A stretch of DNA of 64,000 bases from Pseudofabraea citricarpa (Eukaryota > Ascomycota > Leotiomycetes > Helotiales > Dermateaceae): the NCBI GenBank assembly GCA_029641185.1, contig JAPWGK010000008.1, forward strand, positions 1,116,001 through 1,180,000. Direction: 5' to 3'. Below, one piece after another: positions 1 through 10,037 of this stretch (position 1 is the stretch's first letter; every line of letters starts with the position of its first letter). The notes beneath the pieces were generated by a model. The model worked only from the letters and a program-made list of their open reading frames with translations. It was not told the DNA's origin and made no database searches. Both the position numbers and the translations under genes were made by a program.

Positions 1-437
1 TATACCGGTATACTCTTTTGGTTTACTGTTGCTATCATCAAGTTTGCTTAAGTAAAGTACTGTAGCATAGTACTGCAATGAATCTAGAGTTTTCCAGATA
101 GAATAGTAGGGACCAAATCAGCTTTGTCTATTGAAAATTATTAATACACGAGGAAGGCCTTTCTTTACACGACTAGCAGGGGCGGTGACAGGAAATAAGG
201 AAAATTATCCCCCAGGCCGCTTGCAAACGTTTACTTCGTCTCCTTCAGCAATCGACCTCCCTGAAGCCTTATCATAGAAATCACCATACCGCTGATCCCT
301 AGACTAACCCTAGCTCGGGAATGCTCAGATAGTCAGTTCCTCACTCTTCTAACTATTATATCTTCCGATGGGTTCTGAAATTACACCTAAGGTGATAAGA
401 GCAAACTGCGGGTGCTTTAGTCTGTTGTTAGCAAATG
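1..437. other. Intergenic, no gene seen
   Basis: AT-rich sequence with no ORF that looks coding. It lies downstream of the F-box gene and probably holds its 3' untranslated region. Confidence 0.5.
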
Positions 438-2638
438 TCATTTTAATGCGGTAGGGTCTTTACCTACCTGGCTTGCATAAAGACCTGTTAGAGTAGTTCC
501 AGGCGCAACCACCAAAAGTTTTGGAATATCATCATCTGATAAGGGGCCAACATGGACGGATCGTTGTCGATTAGTCGTAATCTTCAACGTATGATGTGAG
601 CAAGAAGACAACGACACCAACCAAGAGAATCAAATTAGTCTTTAAAATGAGAGGAGCAACTCACCGTGACAGAGTTCAAGATCCCATGCTTCAGGAAATT
701 ATGAGTATTTGCTTTGTCATAACGGGAGAGGGTGACCTCTATAGATTCAATGATTTCACCGCCAGCGCCATCAATAGGGAAGTGCTTAGTCTTCAAATTG
801 CTAGATGCATAACGCCCAAGCCTAAACGCCCTAGAGAGGTCATGAATTGCGTCATAATGAAACTCCAGACTGTATAGACCCTTCAAGGCGTAGGAGATAG
901 AGATACCAGTCACGTGTTCGAGGTAGCAGCCACCAGGGCCGCCGAAATGAATCCAGAACAACGGTCGGTATCCACTCCTAGCTGGATTTTCACCCGTAAA
1001 TGACGTTTCGTTTAGAAACAACTTAGATTCAGGCACTGTAGGGTACCATAACGCTTCTTTTCTCGATGACGAGCCACGTTCGCTTGGTGCTATGACAGGA
1101 GGGGAGGCTTCCGACAAAAGTCCAAAACTAACTATTTTATATCCCTATACAGATGCGTAAATACTAGCGGAACAATACCAGAGTTAAAAGTGTCGTGTAC
1201 TTACATCAAAGCTCACTTCTAAGCCAACGATGAAATTGAATTGAGCGAGGCGCTCTGTTATGGGCGATTTGTTTGGGCACCCAACCCACTCTGATAGGCT
1301 TCCGTCTTGACTAACAACTTGTAGCGCATGTATGCCCCTTGATCCCATCGCTAGGATGAACCCTCTCAGAACTGTGACTTCCTTAATGACTTCCTTGGCC
1401 TTAGATACGAACCCAAGACATGTGTCGCGGCCGCTGTCGGTGATCAGACGAACGCCTGCAATATAAGTGACATTTTCAAGGCTGCTGATTGAGAAGGCAA
1501 TCTTTGAGAGGTCTTTAGGTATCTGAGCGACGTGTGTGCCAAATATTCGGCAGCCTTCGTTGAAGTTGTTCGGAACGTAAGTTGCCTTGTTCAATATGTT
1601 CCCTGCCACCTTGCTCCATCTTAGACAGGCAAAGTTTTCGTCCAAACTTGTCGTCTTTAGATTATCCACAAGGCTTAGGCTAACAATATCTTTAAGTTGT
1701 CTGGCCAAATCCCAAATCCTCCTTCTATTCTGTAGTCCAGATGGGCCATGAGTACGACCAGTAAGTCGATACAGGCTTATCCAGTCCGTAACGTTCCGAT
1801 TCTTCCATGTCTCAAATAGAAAACTGCGTTCGGCACTGGCTTTAAATCTAGACGCCCAAAAGGTGACACTAGACAAGAGTGGCAGGAAAGCTCGTGAAAC
1901 GCGGCGCAGACGTAGGGCATCATCAGTAGGCAAGTTGACCGCTATAGCTTCGAGAATCTCCCAAGGAAGTTTTGAAAAGCAGTCATTCAGCTTTTTATTA
2001 AGTAGCGATTCTGTTGGGTGCTCTAGACGTGTTGCAAGTAATGCAGGGATCTCTGGAACGTTGTACGGGTCGCTTTTTGCGTACAAAAGCAGTTCAGGGT
2101 TCTGACATTCCCCCAGAAGCCGATCATCCCAGGGATAGTAGTGTAAATAGTCGAGGAAGTGGAGACCTCCGTAACTATGGCCCCAAGAGACACCATTTCC
2201 CCGAAGTGGGAATGGCAATGATTCGCAGACCTCGACCAACCGCTCAAGAGGAATTTCGCTGGGCTGAAAGGCTCTCTGCAGAAGGTTCCAGCACGCGTCA
2301 TGTAGTATGAAACCATGACGGCCATCAATGGGACGTAGCCGCATAACTGGGACCTCATCCGATGCCGGAAAATGATACTCGTCGTCGTCCCATCGCATGC
2401 TAGGATTAGACGGTGCGATCCATGTACTTGACCCAGGGTCCTCCTGACAACCAACGCCAGAGACGAATGTCCCAAACGGGTCCGAATAGACTAAATGTAT
2501 TAGCAGGGGGTCTTTCGATTTCGTCGCTGCATACTGACTTGCCCGAAACTGCCTGAACCAAGGCTCAGAGCCTGGTGTCGTCGCGTAATCGTAGATTGGA
2601 TACCCGCAAATGATGCAATCAAAGATGTTAGGACTCAT
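438..2638 (-). CDS. F-box domain protein
   Basis: Three exons on the minus strand: 2638-1205, 1144-665 and 581-438. Introns of 60 nt (GTAAGT...TAG) and 83 nt (GTGAGT...AAG) both join in phase 0 and give 685 aa. The ATG at 2638 is preferred because the same frame further upstream begins only with GTG. The N-terminus has a CxxC pair (CIICG) and an HDACW stretch seen in many fungal F-box proteins. The F-box lies near residues 218-262 (LPWEILEAIAVNLP). By family knowledge it would bind Skp1 in an SCF ubiquitin ligase and use the rest to hold substrate. No WD or LRR repeats are visible, so the substrate is unknown. Fungal F-box families of this type are large and fast evolving. The family call is solid; the third exon is the least certain part. 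Confidence 0.8.
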
Positions 2639-3219
2639 CGCAACGACGGTCGGATGAGACAGCACTTTCGGAGCAATTGTGTCGATGAATCGGTGCAGGG
2701 CGGGGGGCTCCTATTTATGTGTTGTATTTTTTGGAGGGATGTAGTGTTCTGATCAAGACAGGCCTAGCGGGGAAAGAGTTGACAAGCTAAGCGCCCGAGG
2801 CCTAGAGCATCACGTGCACAGCCTACTACCTACCTACCTAAGGTACCTATAGGTACCTAGCTAGTCTCAAATGAATCCATCGGATATCACCCGTACATAT
2901 TTTCCCACAAAGGGGTTTATCTGCACATAAATAAGACGTCTTATTGGGATGTAATTCTTACTTATAAATCAAGTTTGGCAATGATGAATGACTTCAGAAT
3001 AAAACGCTGTTATTTACAACTCTTTACATTCACAAGAATCACAAATTAGAGAGAACAAATTTTATTTGGCGCAAAGACGAGTGATTGATTTAGCCCTGAC
3101 CATATCTCATGGGTCAAGATGGATGATGAACAAGTTCAGAACGAGTGTGACGTTCAGTAGCCCCCGCCCCCGCCCATAAAGAAAAATCCAACCCGGTGTT
3201 ACAACCCTTGAAGGGTGAC
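2639..3219. other. Intergenic, promoter of F-box gene
   Basis: Upstream region of the F-box gene and 3' side of the next gene. It contains a TACCTA-rich stretch at 2827-2862 with a perfect 18-bp palindrome (see repeat entry) and C-rich runs at 3161-3176. No gene seen. Confidence 0.5.
2841..2858. repeat. 18-bp perfect palindrome, AGGTACCT twice
   Basis: AGGTACCTATAGGTACCT equals its own reverse complement. It follows a run of TACC units at 2827-2840. It could be a dimeric factor site or a cruciform-prone element; the sequence does not decide. Confidence 0.8.
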
Positions 3220-3805
3220 TCAATGAGATGTCTTGCTAACCAATTCTAGTAGAATCGCATGAATCTCAGCCTCGTCATTCGCAAGCTCATAGAGTTTTCC
3301 ATTTGTGCCAGGATAGTCGATGGTTTCCTCCTCCTCGGGATCCAGCTGGTAAAATCGGGTGTAGGTTCCTATGTTGACGGTACCGTAGAGAGTCTGTTTG
3401 GGGTCTTGGTTTTCTTCCACGCGTACCAGTTTCATGTACATCGTGAGTTGGTCAAGGGCACCTTTCCACTCAGCAGACTGAGTCTCCTTGGCTTTTCGCT
3501 TGTCCTCCATGAGGATAACTTTCTTCGGATCACCATTCTTGATGTAGCGAATGGTCCAGTCGGCACGTTGTTTGGTGACCCCTGGAAGTACGCGGGCTTC
3601 CTGCTCAATGCCATATTTCAACTTCTTCTGAAAGTAATCAGGCAACAGGTTGAGCCAGAAGTTGTCGACATCGTTTTCGATGGAATCCACCTTCTTGATC
3701 TGGCTGTAGTAGTATTGCTGGGTGCTATCATTCATGTACTTGTAAGGATTAGTGGTTGGCAAAGGAAAATAAGGAGTCTAGCCAACTTACATGCTTGTAA
3801 GACAT
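3220..3805 (-). CDS. Hypothetical protein with PD-(D/E)XK-like motif
   Basis: Two exons: 3805-3791 (codes only for MSYKH) and 3738-3220, with a 52-nt intron (GTAAGT...CAAG) in phase 0; 177 aa. The long frame has no ATG of its own before residue 7, which supports the tiny first exon. The core reads D65-W-T-I, 17 residues, then E83-D-K85 after a hydrophobic strand (VILM). This is the D-(x)n-E-x-K pattern of the PD-(D/E)XK nuclease fold. The protein is charged, has no signal peptide or membrane segment, and stands alone. The nuclease-fold idea is inference from spacing. It could also be one of the many short fungal proteins with no known function. The coding call is good, the function open. Confidence 0.7.
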
Positions 3806-5564
3806 ACTGGTGATATGGGATGACCTTCAAGCAATGAAGTGTAGTGGGTTCGTTGGTATGGTTAAGGTTGCAGATTTGGCAGATGATGTTTGTTAGTGTG
3901 TCTGGTATGGTGATGATGACAATGATGATTGGGATGCTCTGTACCAGGCAAGAGCTATATACCTACCTAGCTACTAGCGTACACGTGATATTGTGGTGGT
4001 GAATAAATATCTGTATCAAGTAGTGGGAGATGACGATGTTCGAGCCGATTCACCTTTCTTTTAATCTAGACAAAACCTTATCGTAGCCATATCACCACAC
4101 ACCCGCGACGTAAGTCAGCCTTGTCAGACATAGGACTTCTTAGAACCCAACACGAATAGCCCTAAACATGTTGGATCCTCTACTGCTATCTGGCCGTTGC
4201 GGAGATCAGTTCAGCGTTTCACAAGCGCTGGCCGTGTTTCCGACCCCATCGCTGGCCGACCCGAGAGGCATTTTCCTCGGGGAAGCTAAAATTCGGCCAC
4301 TGTGATGAATTTGTCTTGAGAAATTGAATTGCTTCCAGAGGTTGAGCAGAGTGAATAGCCAACAGCCATCCAAACAAAGTCGGAAGGGTTTCGTGCAAAG
4401 CTACCAAAAACATATTCATGAGAAAGCGCCTCTTGTAGAATCTCTTACAAACAGTTTTTTCTGCAGCGAATAAATGTTGCTAAGCTCCATAGATCAAAAT
4501 ATAAACTACCTTTATGGATATCGGCAACCTTAGCACTTATTAGAAACATGATGTAATTTCACGTGCTATTACAAAATTATAATCTAGTGATAAATAATAG
4601 TATTATTCAAATATGAAGTATGTGTTCTTTTTTGTCGCATACCTGCGTAGTACACCAAGGTACTTTCGCCCCCCATCGCCCCCCTTGTCATAAAGAAAAA
4701 CGCTCTCGGCAAATGGTTTCACTAAATACTACTGTAGATCAGATGTGTAAGTATTTAAGCAAAAAATGTACGTAGATCGTTAAAATATGACAATATCCAA
4801 AGACATAATTCGCAAATTCTTTTTACCGAGGAAGTCACTTTTGTCATTACCTGCTCGCGCGCGAGGATCCAAGCCATGGATCAAAACCGAGACTATTTTT
4901 AATGCTCCTACACATATCAGCGCCTCGAAGAACACTCACTGTTTCTCAAGGTATTTGTAAGTGTAAGGGTATAGATGTGTGTGAATATGATAACTGCAGC
5001 ATGATTCAGCCTCTGTTCCTCGCTTAATTATGCCAACATTCCAGGCAACCATGAGATCAGGTCAGAAGGTTTTACAAGGAACGAAAATAGAAACCAATTG
5101 CTAATAAAAATCTATGCAAGCCAAATATGATATATGCCAAGAGCAAGCCATAGAATATTTGCCGAGGGCTGACGGTGGTGGTGTTTTAATTCAAAATCCA
5201 GGTGAAGATCGGTGATGCCTGCCGACGCGGAATGTGTTTCAAGGAAGTCAATTGCTTTTTGTGGTCAAAATAAGCATATTTTCGTCTGATAATTGCCTAG
5301 TTTCATATATAAGCTCGTAGATCGCGGGGTAATGCTCAGCTGGAAAGAATTAAGCTCGCGCTGCTGCAGCTCAGCTCGTCCTCAAAGAATCGAGATGACG
5401 ATTCTGTGAAACCGAGGAAAAGACCTCGACGTCATGTCAAATTGCAGTACTAATTTGAGATACATATAACTGTAGGTATAACCTGGCCAGAATGGAACAA
5501 GTTCATCAGCGAATTTGAACAAAAAACATACGTTGACAATTCAGAATAATAAGAGGCAACAACC
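3806..5564. other. Long AT-rich divergent intergenic region
   Basis: It separates the minus-strand gene at 3805 from the lysozyme gene at 5565. Only short, low-quality ORFs are present. C-rich tracts at 4669-4685 are followed by CATAAAGAAAAA, echoing a C-rich tract plus the same 12-mer at 3161-3187. It presumably holds both promoters. Confidence 0.5.
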
Positions 5565-6797
5565 ATGCTCATCAATACTCTCCTCGGACTGGCAGTCTTT
5601 TCAGCTCAAGCACCTCTTGTGTTGGGTCTGACTTTCGGCATCCCAAACAAGAACCTAATTTCTCGAGCGGATAATTCTTGCACAACCCCTTCTGGTGCCG
5701 GATTCTGCGGAAGCACTGCCGATGGATGCCCAGGAGGAACCTTTACGCCGGGTTATTGCCCAGGTGCAGCAAATATCCAATGTTGTGTAAGCCCTTGCCA
5801 GACACCGAATGGAGCCGGCAATTGCCAGTTCACGAACAATTCTTGTAGTGGAGTTTACACTCCAGGATACTGTACAGGACCTACCACCTTTCAGGTATGC
5901 CATGTACATCGCGGTCTTTTTATGATCTTGAATGCTGACATGGGCTTGATTATAGTGTTGTGTTCAAGGAAACGCAACCACGGGAGCGGGCGTTGCTGGA
6001 ATTGATATATCGACAGCACCTCCCTCGAGCTTTTGGAGCTGTGCAGCAACGACATACAAAGTTGTGGCCATTAGAGGATACCAGCAGGCTTGCGGTATTG
6101 TAAGTTACTTCTAAAATTATGACTCAATAATCTGATAATATATCAGGGTGGTAGAGTAGACCCGAATTTCTTACCAACCTACAAAGCGGCCAAGGCAGCT
6201 GGCATATCTCGCGTAGATGGCTACTTATTTCCATGCACTGGCACTCAACCAACAGGCGTGGCTTGCAAGGAACCGGCTACTCAACTAAACGAATTTCTGG
6301 CAGTTATCAAAAATAACAACATGAATCTTGGTAAGCTCTGGTTTGATATCGAGCCCACAAGTTCAGCGGCTGGAAACCCTTGTAATGCCTGGCAGCTCTC
6401 ATCATCGCAAAATATTGCTCTTGCGAAGAAGTGGGTGGCACTCTTACAAGCAAGCGGCTATCAGTGGGGAGTGTATGCGAATGGGTACGTTGAGCTTCAC
6501 CCAGAATTCTGTTAATCTTGCTGACCTTGTATAAAGAAATCAATGGAGTGGAATGTTCGGGACTAGATCAGCGGATATTGGATCTCAGTTGCCATTATGG
6601 GCTGTGCAAGCCGATGGAAAGCCTGGAGTGAATACAGTTACCACGTTCATGGGTGGATGGACCAAGGCTGTAGCGAAACAGTACAAGATTGGTAAGATGA
6701 TTTTTATCAAAAAAGAGAACAGTACAGCTACTAATGGCAAATAGATACTACAGGATGTGGGTGGAATGGTGTCGATCTCGACTCTTTCACGCCATAA
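5565..6797 (+). CDS. Secreted GH25-type lysozyme with N-terminal Cys-rich repeats
   Basis: Five exons: 5565-5894, 5956-6099, 6147-6484, 6537-6691, 6745-6797; 339 aa with consistent phases 0,0,2,1. Residues 1-21 form a signal peptide. Two repeats of about 37 residues follow (C39 onward and C75 onward), each with a TPxGAG start, a PGYC centre and a CC end. The catalytic domain starts at G125-I-D127-I-S and carries VDGYLFPC and WFDIEPT (D225, E227), the DxE acid pair of glycoside hydrolase family 25, closest in style to nematode LYS and Entamoeba lysozymes. It should cleave the muramic acid-GlcNAc bond of bacterial peptidoglycan outside the cell. The Cys-rich repeats may bind the wall. The ending VDLDSF is usual for the family. 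It stands alone between AT-rich flanks. Function by family; repeat role inferred. Confidence 0.85.
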
Positions 6798-7388
6798 TTT
6801 CAGCCAAAAAAACCCCCAAGGAGTATATGGAAAACACTGTTCTCCTAGAAGCATATGTTTACTTATCATAATTATTGAAATGACATTCTTTTAAAACTTA
6901 ACTCAGCATTTTGAGCGTAAACTCGAGGGAAAGTAAGAAGCTGTCACCTAAAAACTTACAATTTCAGCGTCAATTTCACCTTATATTATATTTGATTATT
7001 ATGTATGATAGACTTACATTTACTCTTCATTAAATGTTTGATAATACCAATAAATTGAAACCAAGGCAGTATAATTCACTAATCTTTGTGCTCCTTCCGA
7101 GGTCGCTCAAAGCTCACCGAAGCTGTCACTCATAATCGTGAGGCTCAGCTACAGTCTCAGAAGAATGAGTCTTCGATGACAAAGTTTCGGGGTCTGCCTC
7201 GATCATTTTCATGGCTGATTGGACCATGTGAGCCGCCACCGGGCACCAGGTTGCATAAGCGCCCAATCGTCGCCTTTGCTGGAGCCTGATGCAAGGCAAC
7301 ACACGAATAGCCTCAGAGTAGATAAAGGGCCAAAAATCAATCTTACCTGCAAGAATCACTAATGAAATTGTTCTCAGCTCGTTGGAAG
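6798..7388. other. Intergenic, no firm gene
   Basis: 3' side of the lysozyme gene, then a stretch (7126-7401) open in several frames on the minus strand. One minus frame gives 91 residues with an acidic tail, but a possible GTAAGA...CAG intron leaves all three downstream frames open, so no model can be chosen. Confidence 0.35.
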
Positions 7389-7729
7389 ATGGGCCGTACA
7401 AAATCCGCCAAGACGACCCTCGTTGCGACTTTCCTCCACGCTAACTATGTGGACGAAGGAGATCTCACCATGCTTTTGGATGATAGGTTTACCGAGTATA
7501 AGATCACTGTACGTGTTCGGTCTCCCCCTAGCTCAGCATAGCAAGGATACTGATCGTATAAGACTCTGGACGATGGAGGTAAAAAGATAGAAGCGCCTAG
7601 AAAATTATCCACAGTAAGTCGCATGGCGAAGTTGGGGTTGCGATGTTAATCGGTGTCCAGGAAGAGATAGAGTATCTTCAGCAGCTACAGGCTGCGAGAC
7701 AGACAAGGCGCACCGTGTTCAGTTATTAA
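7389..7729 (+). CDS. Possible small gene, 79 aa, unknown function
   Basis: Exons 7389-7508, 7563-7613 and 7661-7729 join in phase 0 at both junctions. Introns are 54 nt (GTACGT...TAAG) and 47 nt (GTAAGT...CCAG), matching sizes elsewhere in the window. The product is charged and mostly helical in look (LSTEEIEYLQQLQAARQ near the end), with no signal peptide or known motif. Its 5' end overlaps an open minus-strand frame (7126-7401). Two good splice pairs that keep frame argue for a gene. The short length and lack of a recognised family argue for caution, and it may be a fragment of a longer gene whose 5' exon I missed. Confidence 0.4.
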
Positions 7730-7973
7730 GGTTTTGATTTGTTGAACAGGCAGAGCGAAGTGGTGGGCGCACTTTTGGATGTGTGTTGTCGGCAGTGCTG
7801 TGCCCAGTCACAAGGTGGAATGCAATGAACCCCGCTGAGCTGAGATGCATGTGGTGGGACAGACCTCGTTCGAACTTAGATTAATACCAGTCTTTTTCCT
7901 TTTCGAATGTGCACCACAATTTTGCGAGTGACTTGGCTGTAGTTTCCTATTCATCTGATATTCGATTATAAAC

Positions 7974-9756
7974 ATGAAGGATGAGAAAGAAGAATATGAC
8001 GATACGACTGAAGACTGGCCGGCAAGAAGGCCACAAAACAAGGTATTTTTTGATGATCTGATGGAAAAGAAAGATGTTTTTCGAAGGAACAAAGATCGCA
8101 TGTTTGTCGCGTCTGATAAAGTCGACATCGAAGTCTGTGTAGTCAGGCGTTATGGTAAACAAATTCTCCAGGAAGACATTTAACAGCAGGATATCGCTAA
8201 CATTTTAGAGAAGGCTGCAAAGCAGAAAAGCTTCACAACGCGGGCGAAATAGAATCATACCTGTAAAGAAAACCCAGCAATTCAAACTGATCATTCTGTT
8301 GATAGTCAGGAGAAACTGTATAGATGACAAGGCAACATCAGTTGGGCTAGATATTCCAATAGCTCGTATGTTGTATGTGACCTCCAGCATACCCGAGTTC
8401 ATCTGACTTTCATACTGACTAGCAAAAGCTTTATAGAACAACCATACTCTCGAGCTAGATTTGCAATTTCAGAGAAATGCATAAAACTCCTGCTTTCACG
8501 ATTAGGCGTCTTCTCGAAAATTACCAATATCCTCACCTGCTTCGGCGTCGAAGATGGACCCCGTGCAGAAGGCAGAAGTGGGTTTTTTGAGGAAACAAAC
8601 AAAAATATATCTGGGGGTCTCGGTAGGACTGATTGGGTGATTACTGATGCCATATTTTACTGAGTTCTTATAGATTTGGAGACAGCATACGTTCTAAAAC
8701 ACGTTGAACATAAACCGGGAAGCAACATCCCGTGGTCAATTCGCCAGATGGGAGTCTACCAGTCTTTTGACACCATATCAAGAGCTTCGTCGTCAATTCT
8801 CATGCAAACATCAGAACAAGTAAAGAAACATATATTCGAACTTACGCAATCTGGGGACATAGGTCAACTACCAGATAATTGGACTAGCATACATGAGATT
8901 CATCTCAGTTCCTTGGCCAGCAATTGGTCAGACTTTATCAAGTGTATCGACATGAAGATATCAGAGATCGTAGGTCTGGATGACTGACTATTTGGATAGC
9001 TTACTAACAACAATGTAGGAAGATGAAGTACGATACGCAAGACGTGGCACAGAAGACCCAGTCACTTTCGAAACGCTGCAAAAAATTGGCAAATACAATG
9101 ATATGCTGATAAGAATATCCCACGCGTTGCAGCTCAATATTCAAGTCCTTGAAGCATTGACCGAAGCTACAATAAGACGACAGAATCTAGATGGCAAGGA
9201 TGCATCTCAAAATTATGAAGACTTTCGGCATTCGATAAGGACATGCATTACAGAACACGGGTTTTTGAAGCATCATGTCAGCCTGGTACAAACTTGTTCA
9301 CAAGAACTATCCACCCTGGTATGTGTAAAGCGAGTAGTAACGTCCAAGTTCTAACATTTGCAAGGTTCAAAACACAATTACCTTAAAGGATAGCGATGTC
9401 ATGCTCACTTTAACACAAAGGACCATCCAAGAAGCTCAAACAATGAAGACAATTACCTTTGTAGCTTTGATATATCTTCCAGCATCTTTCACAGCAGTAT
9501 GTACTTCGTTCCCCAAGATATAGACATAATTTAACGATTTTCACAGACTTTTCTCAGCATGGGGTTTGTACATGTCGAATCTCTTAAAGGAGTTATGCGT
9601 CTTGATGTAAGCCAAGATATGTGGTTCTATCTTGCTATCACAGCTCCGTTGATGGTAGTTACTTTGATTGGTTGGTGGTTTTGGGAAGGAGTGATTCGGA
9701 AACGGAGCAATGCAAAATATATGAAGCAGGATGAAGAGGCCCAGAAAGATGTTTAG
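7974..9756 (+). CDS. CorA-like transporter-type membrane protein
   Basis: Eight exons: 7974-8154, 8211-8262, 8310-8372, 8423-8622, 8674-8969, 9019-9318, 9365-9496, 9547-9756; 477 aa. Every junction keeps phase and introns are 46-56 nt. The N-terminus (EEYDDTTEDWPARRP) and the centre (PWSIRQMGVYQ) match a common fungal family that ends in a CorA Mg2+-channel module. Two membrane helices lie near 395-416 and 433-455, after a long helical stretch (EALTEATIRRQNL). In true CorA channels the first helix ends in Gly-Met-Asn; here that place reads Ser412-Met-Gly414, so the selectivity motif is lost. Ion transport is therefore not assured; a sensor or signalling role is equally possible. Exon 2 and 3 edges are the least certain. 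Confidence 0.85.
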
Positions 9757-10037
9757 AAAGTCGGGTTGATTCATAAGAGCTGGAACCTTGCTATTTGTAC
9801 AAGCATATCTAGCAAAAACAACTCAATATTGCTGAGTTTTCCTGTGCTTCCCAATGCTTCACTCTATGTGGAAATTCTCGTAATTGAAGCATCTAAATTA
9901 GGGTCGAAAAAAGGATTACATTCAAATTCATAGAAACATGAAACTTAACATTTTAAGCGATGAACTGAAAGGCAGACATAATGACAGTTGAATATTACAC
10001 AATATATATTATCGGACATCAAAGGCAGTTTTCAACT

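Noticed and set aside
2023..2475. 150-codon minus frame within the F-box gene
   Set aside because: Out-of-frame shadow of the F-box exon.
4219..4419. 66-codon minus-strand frame in AT-rich DNA
   Set aside because: No splice partners, no motif, poor context.
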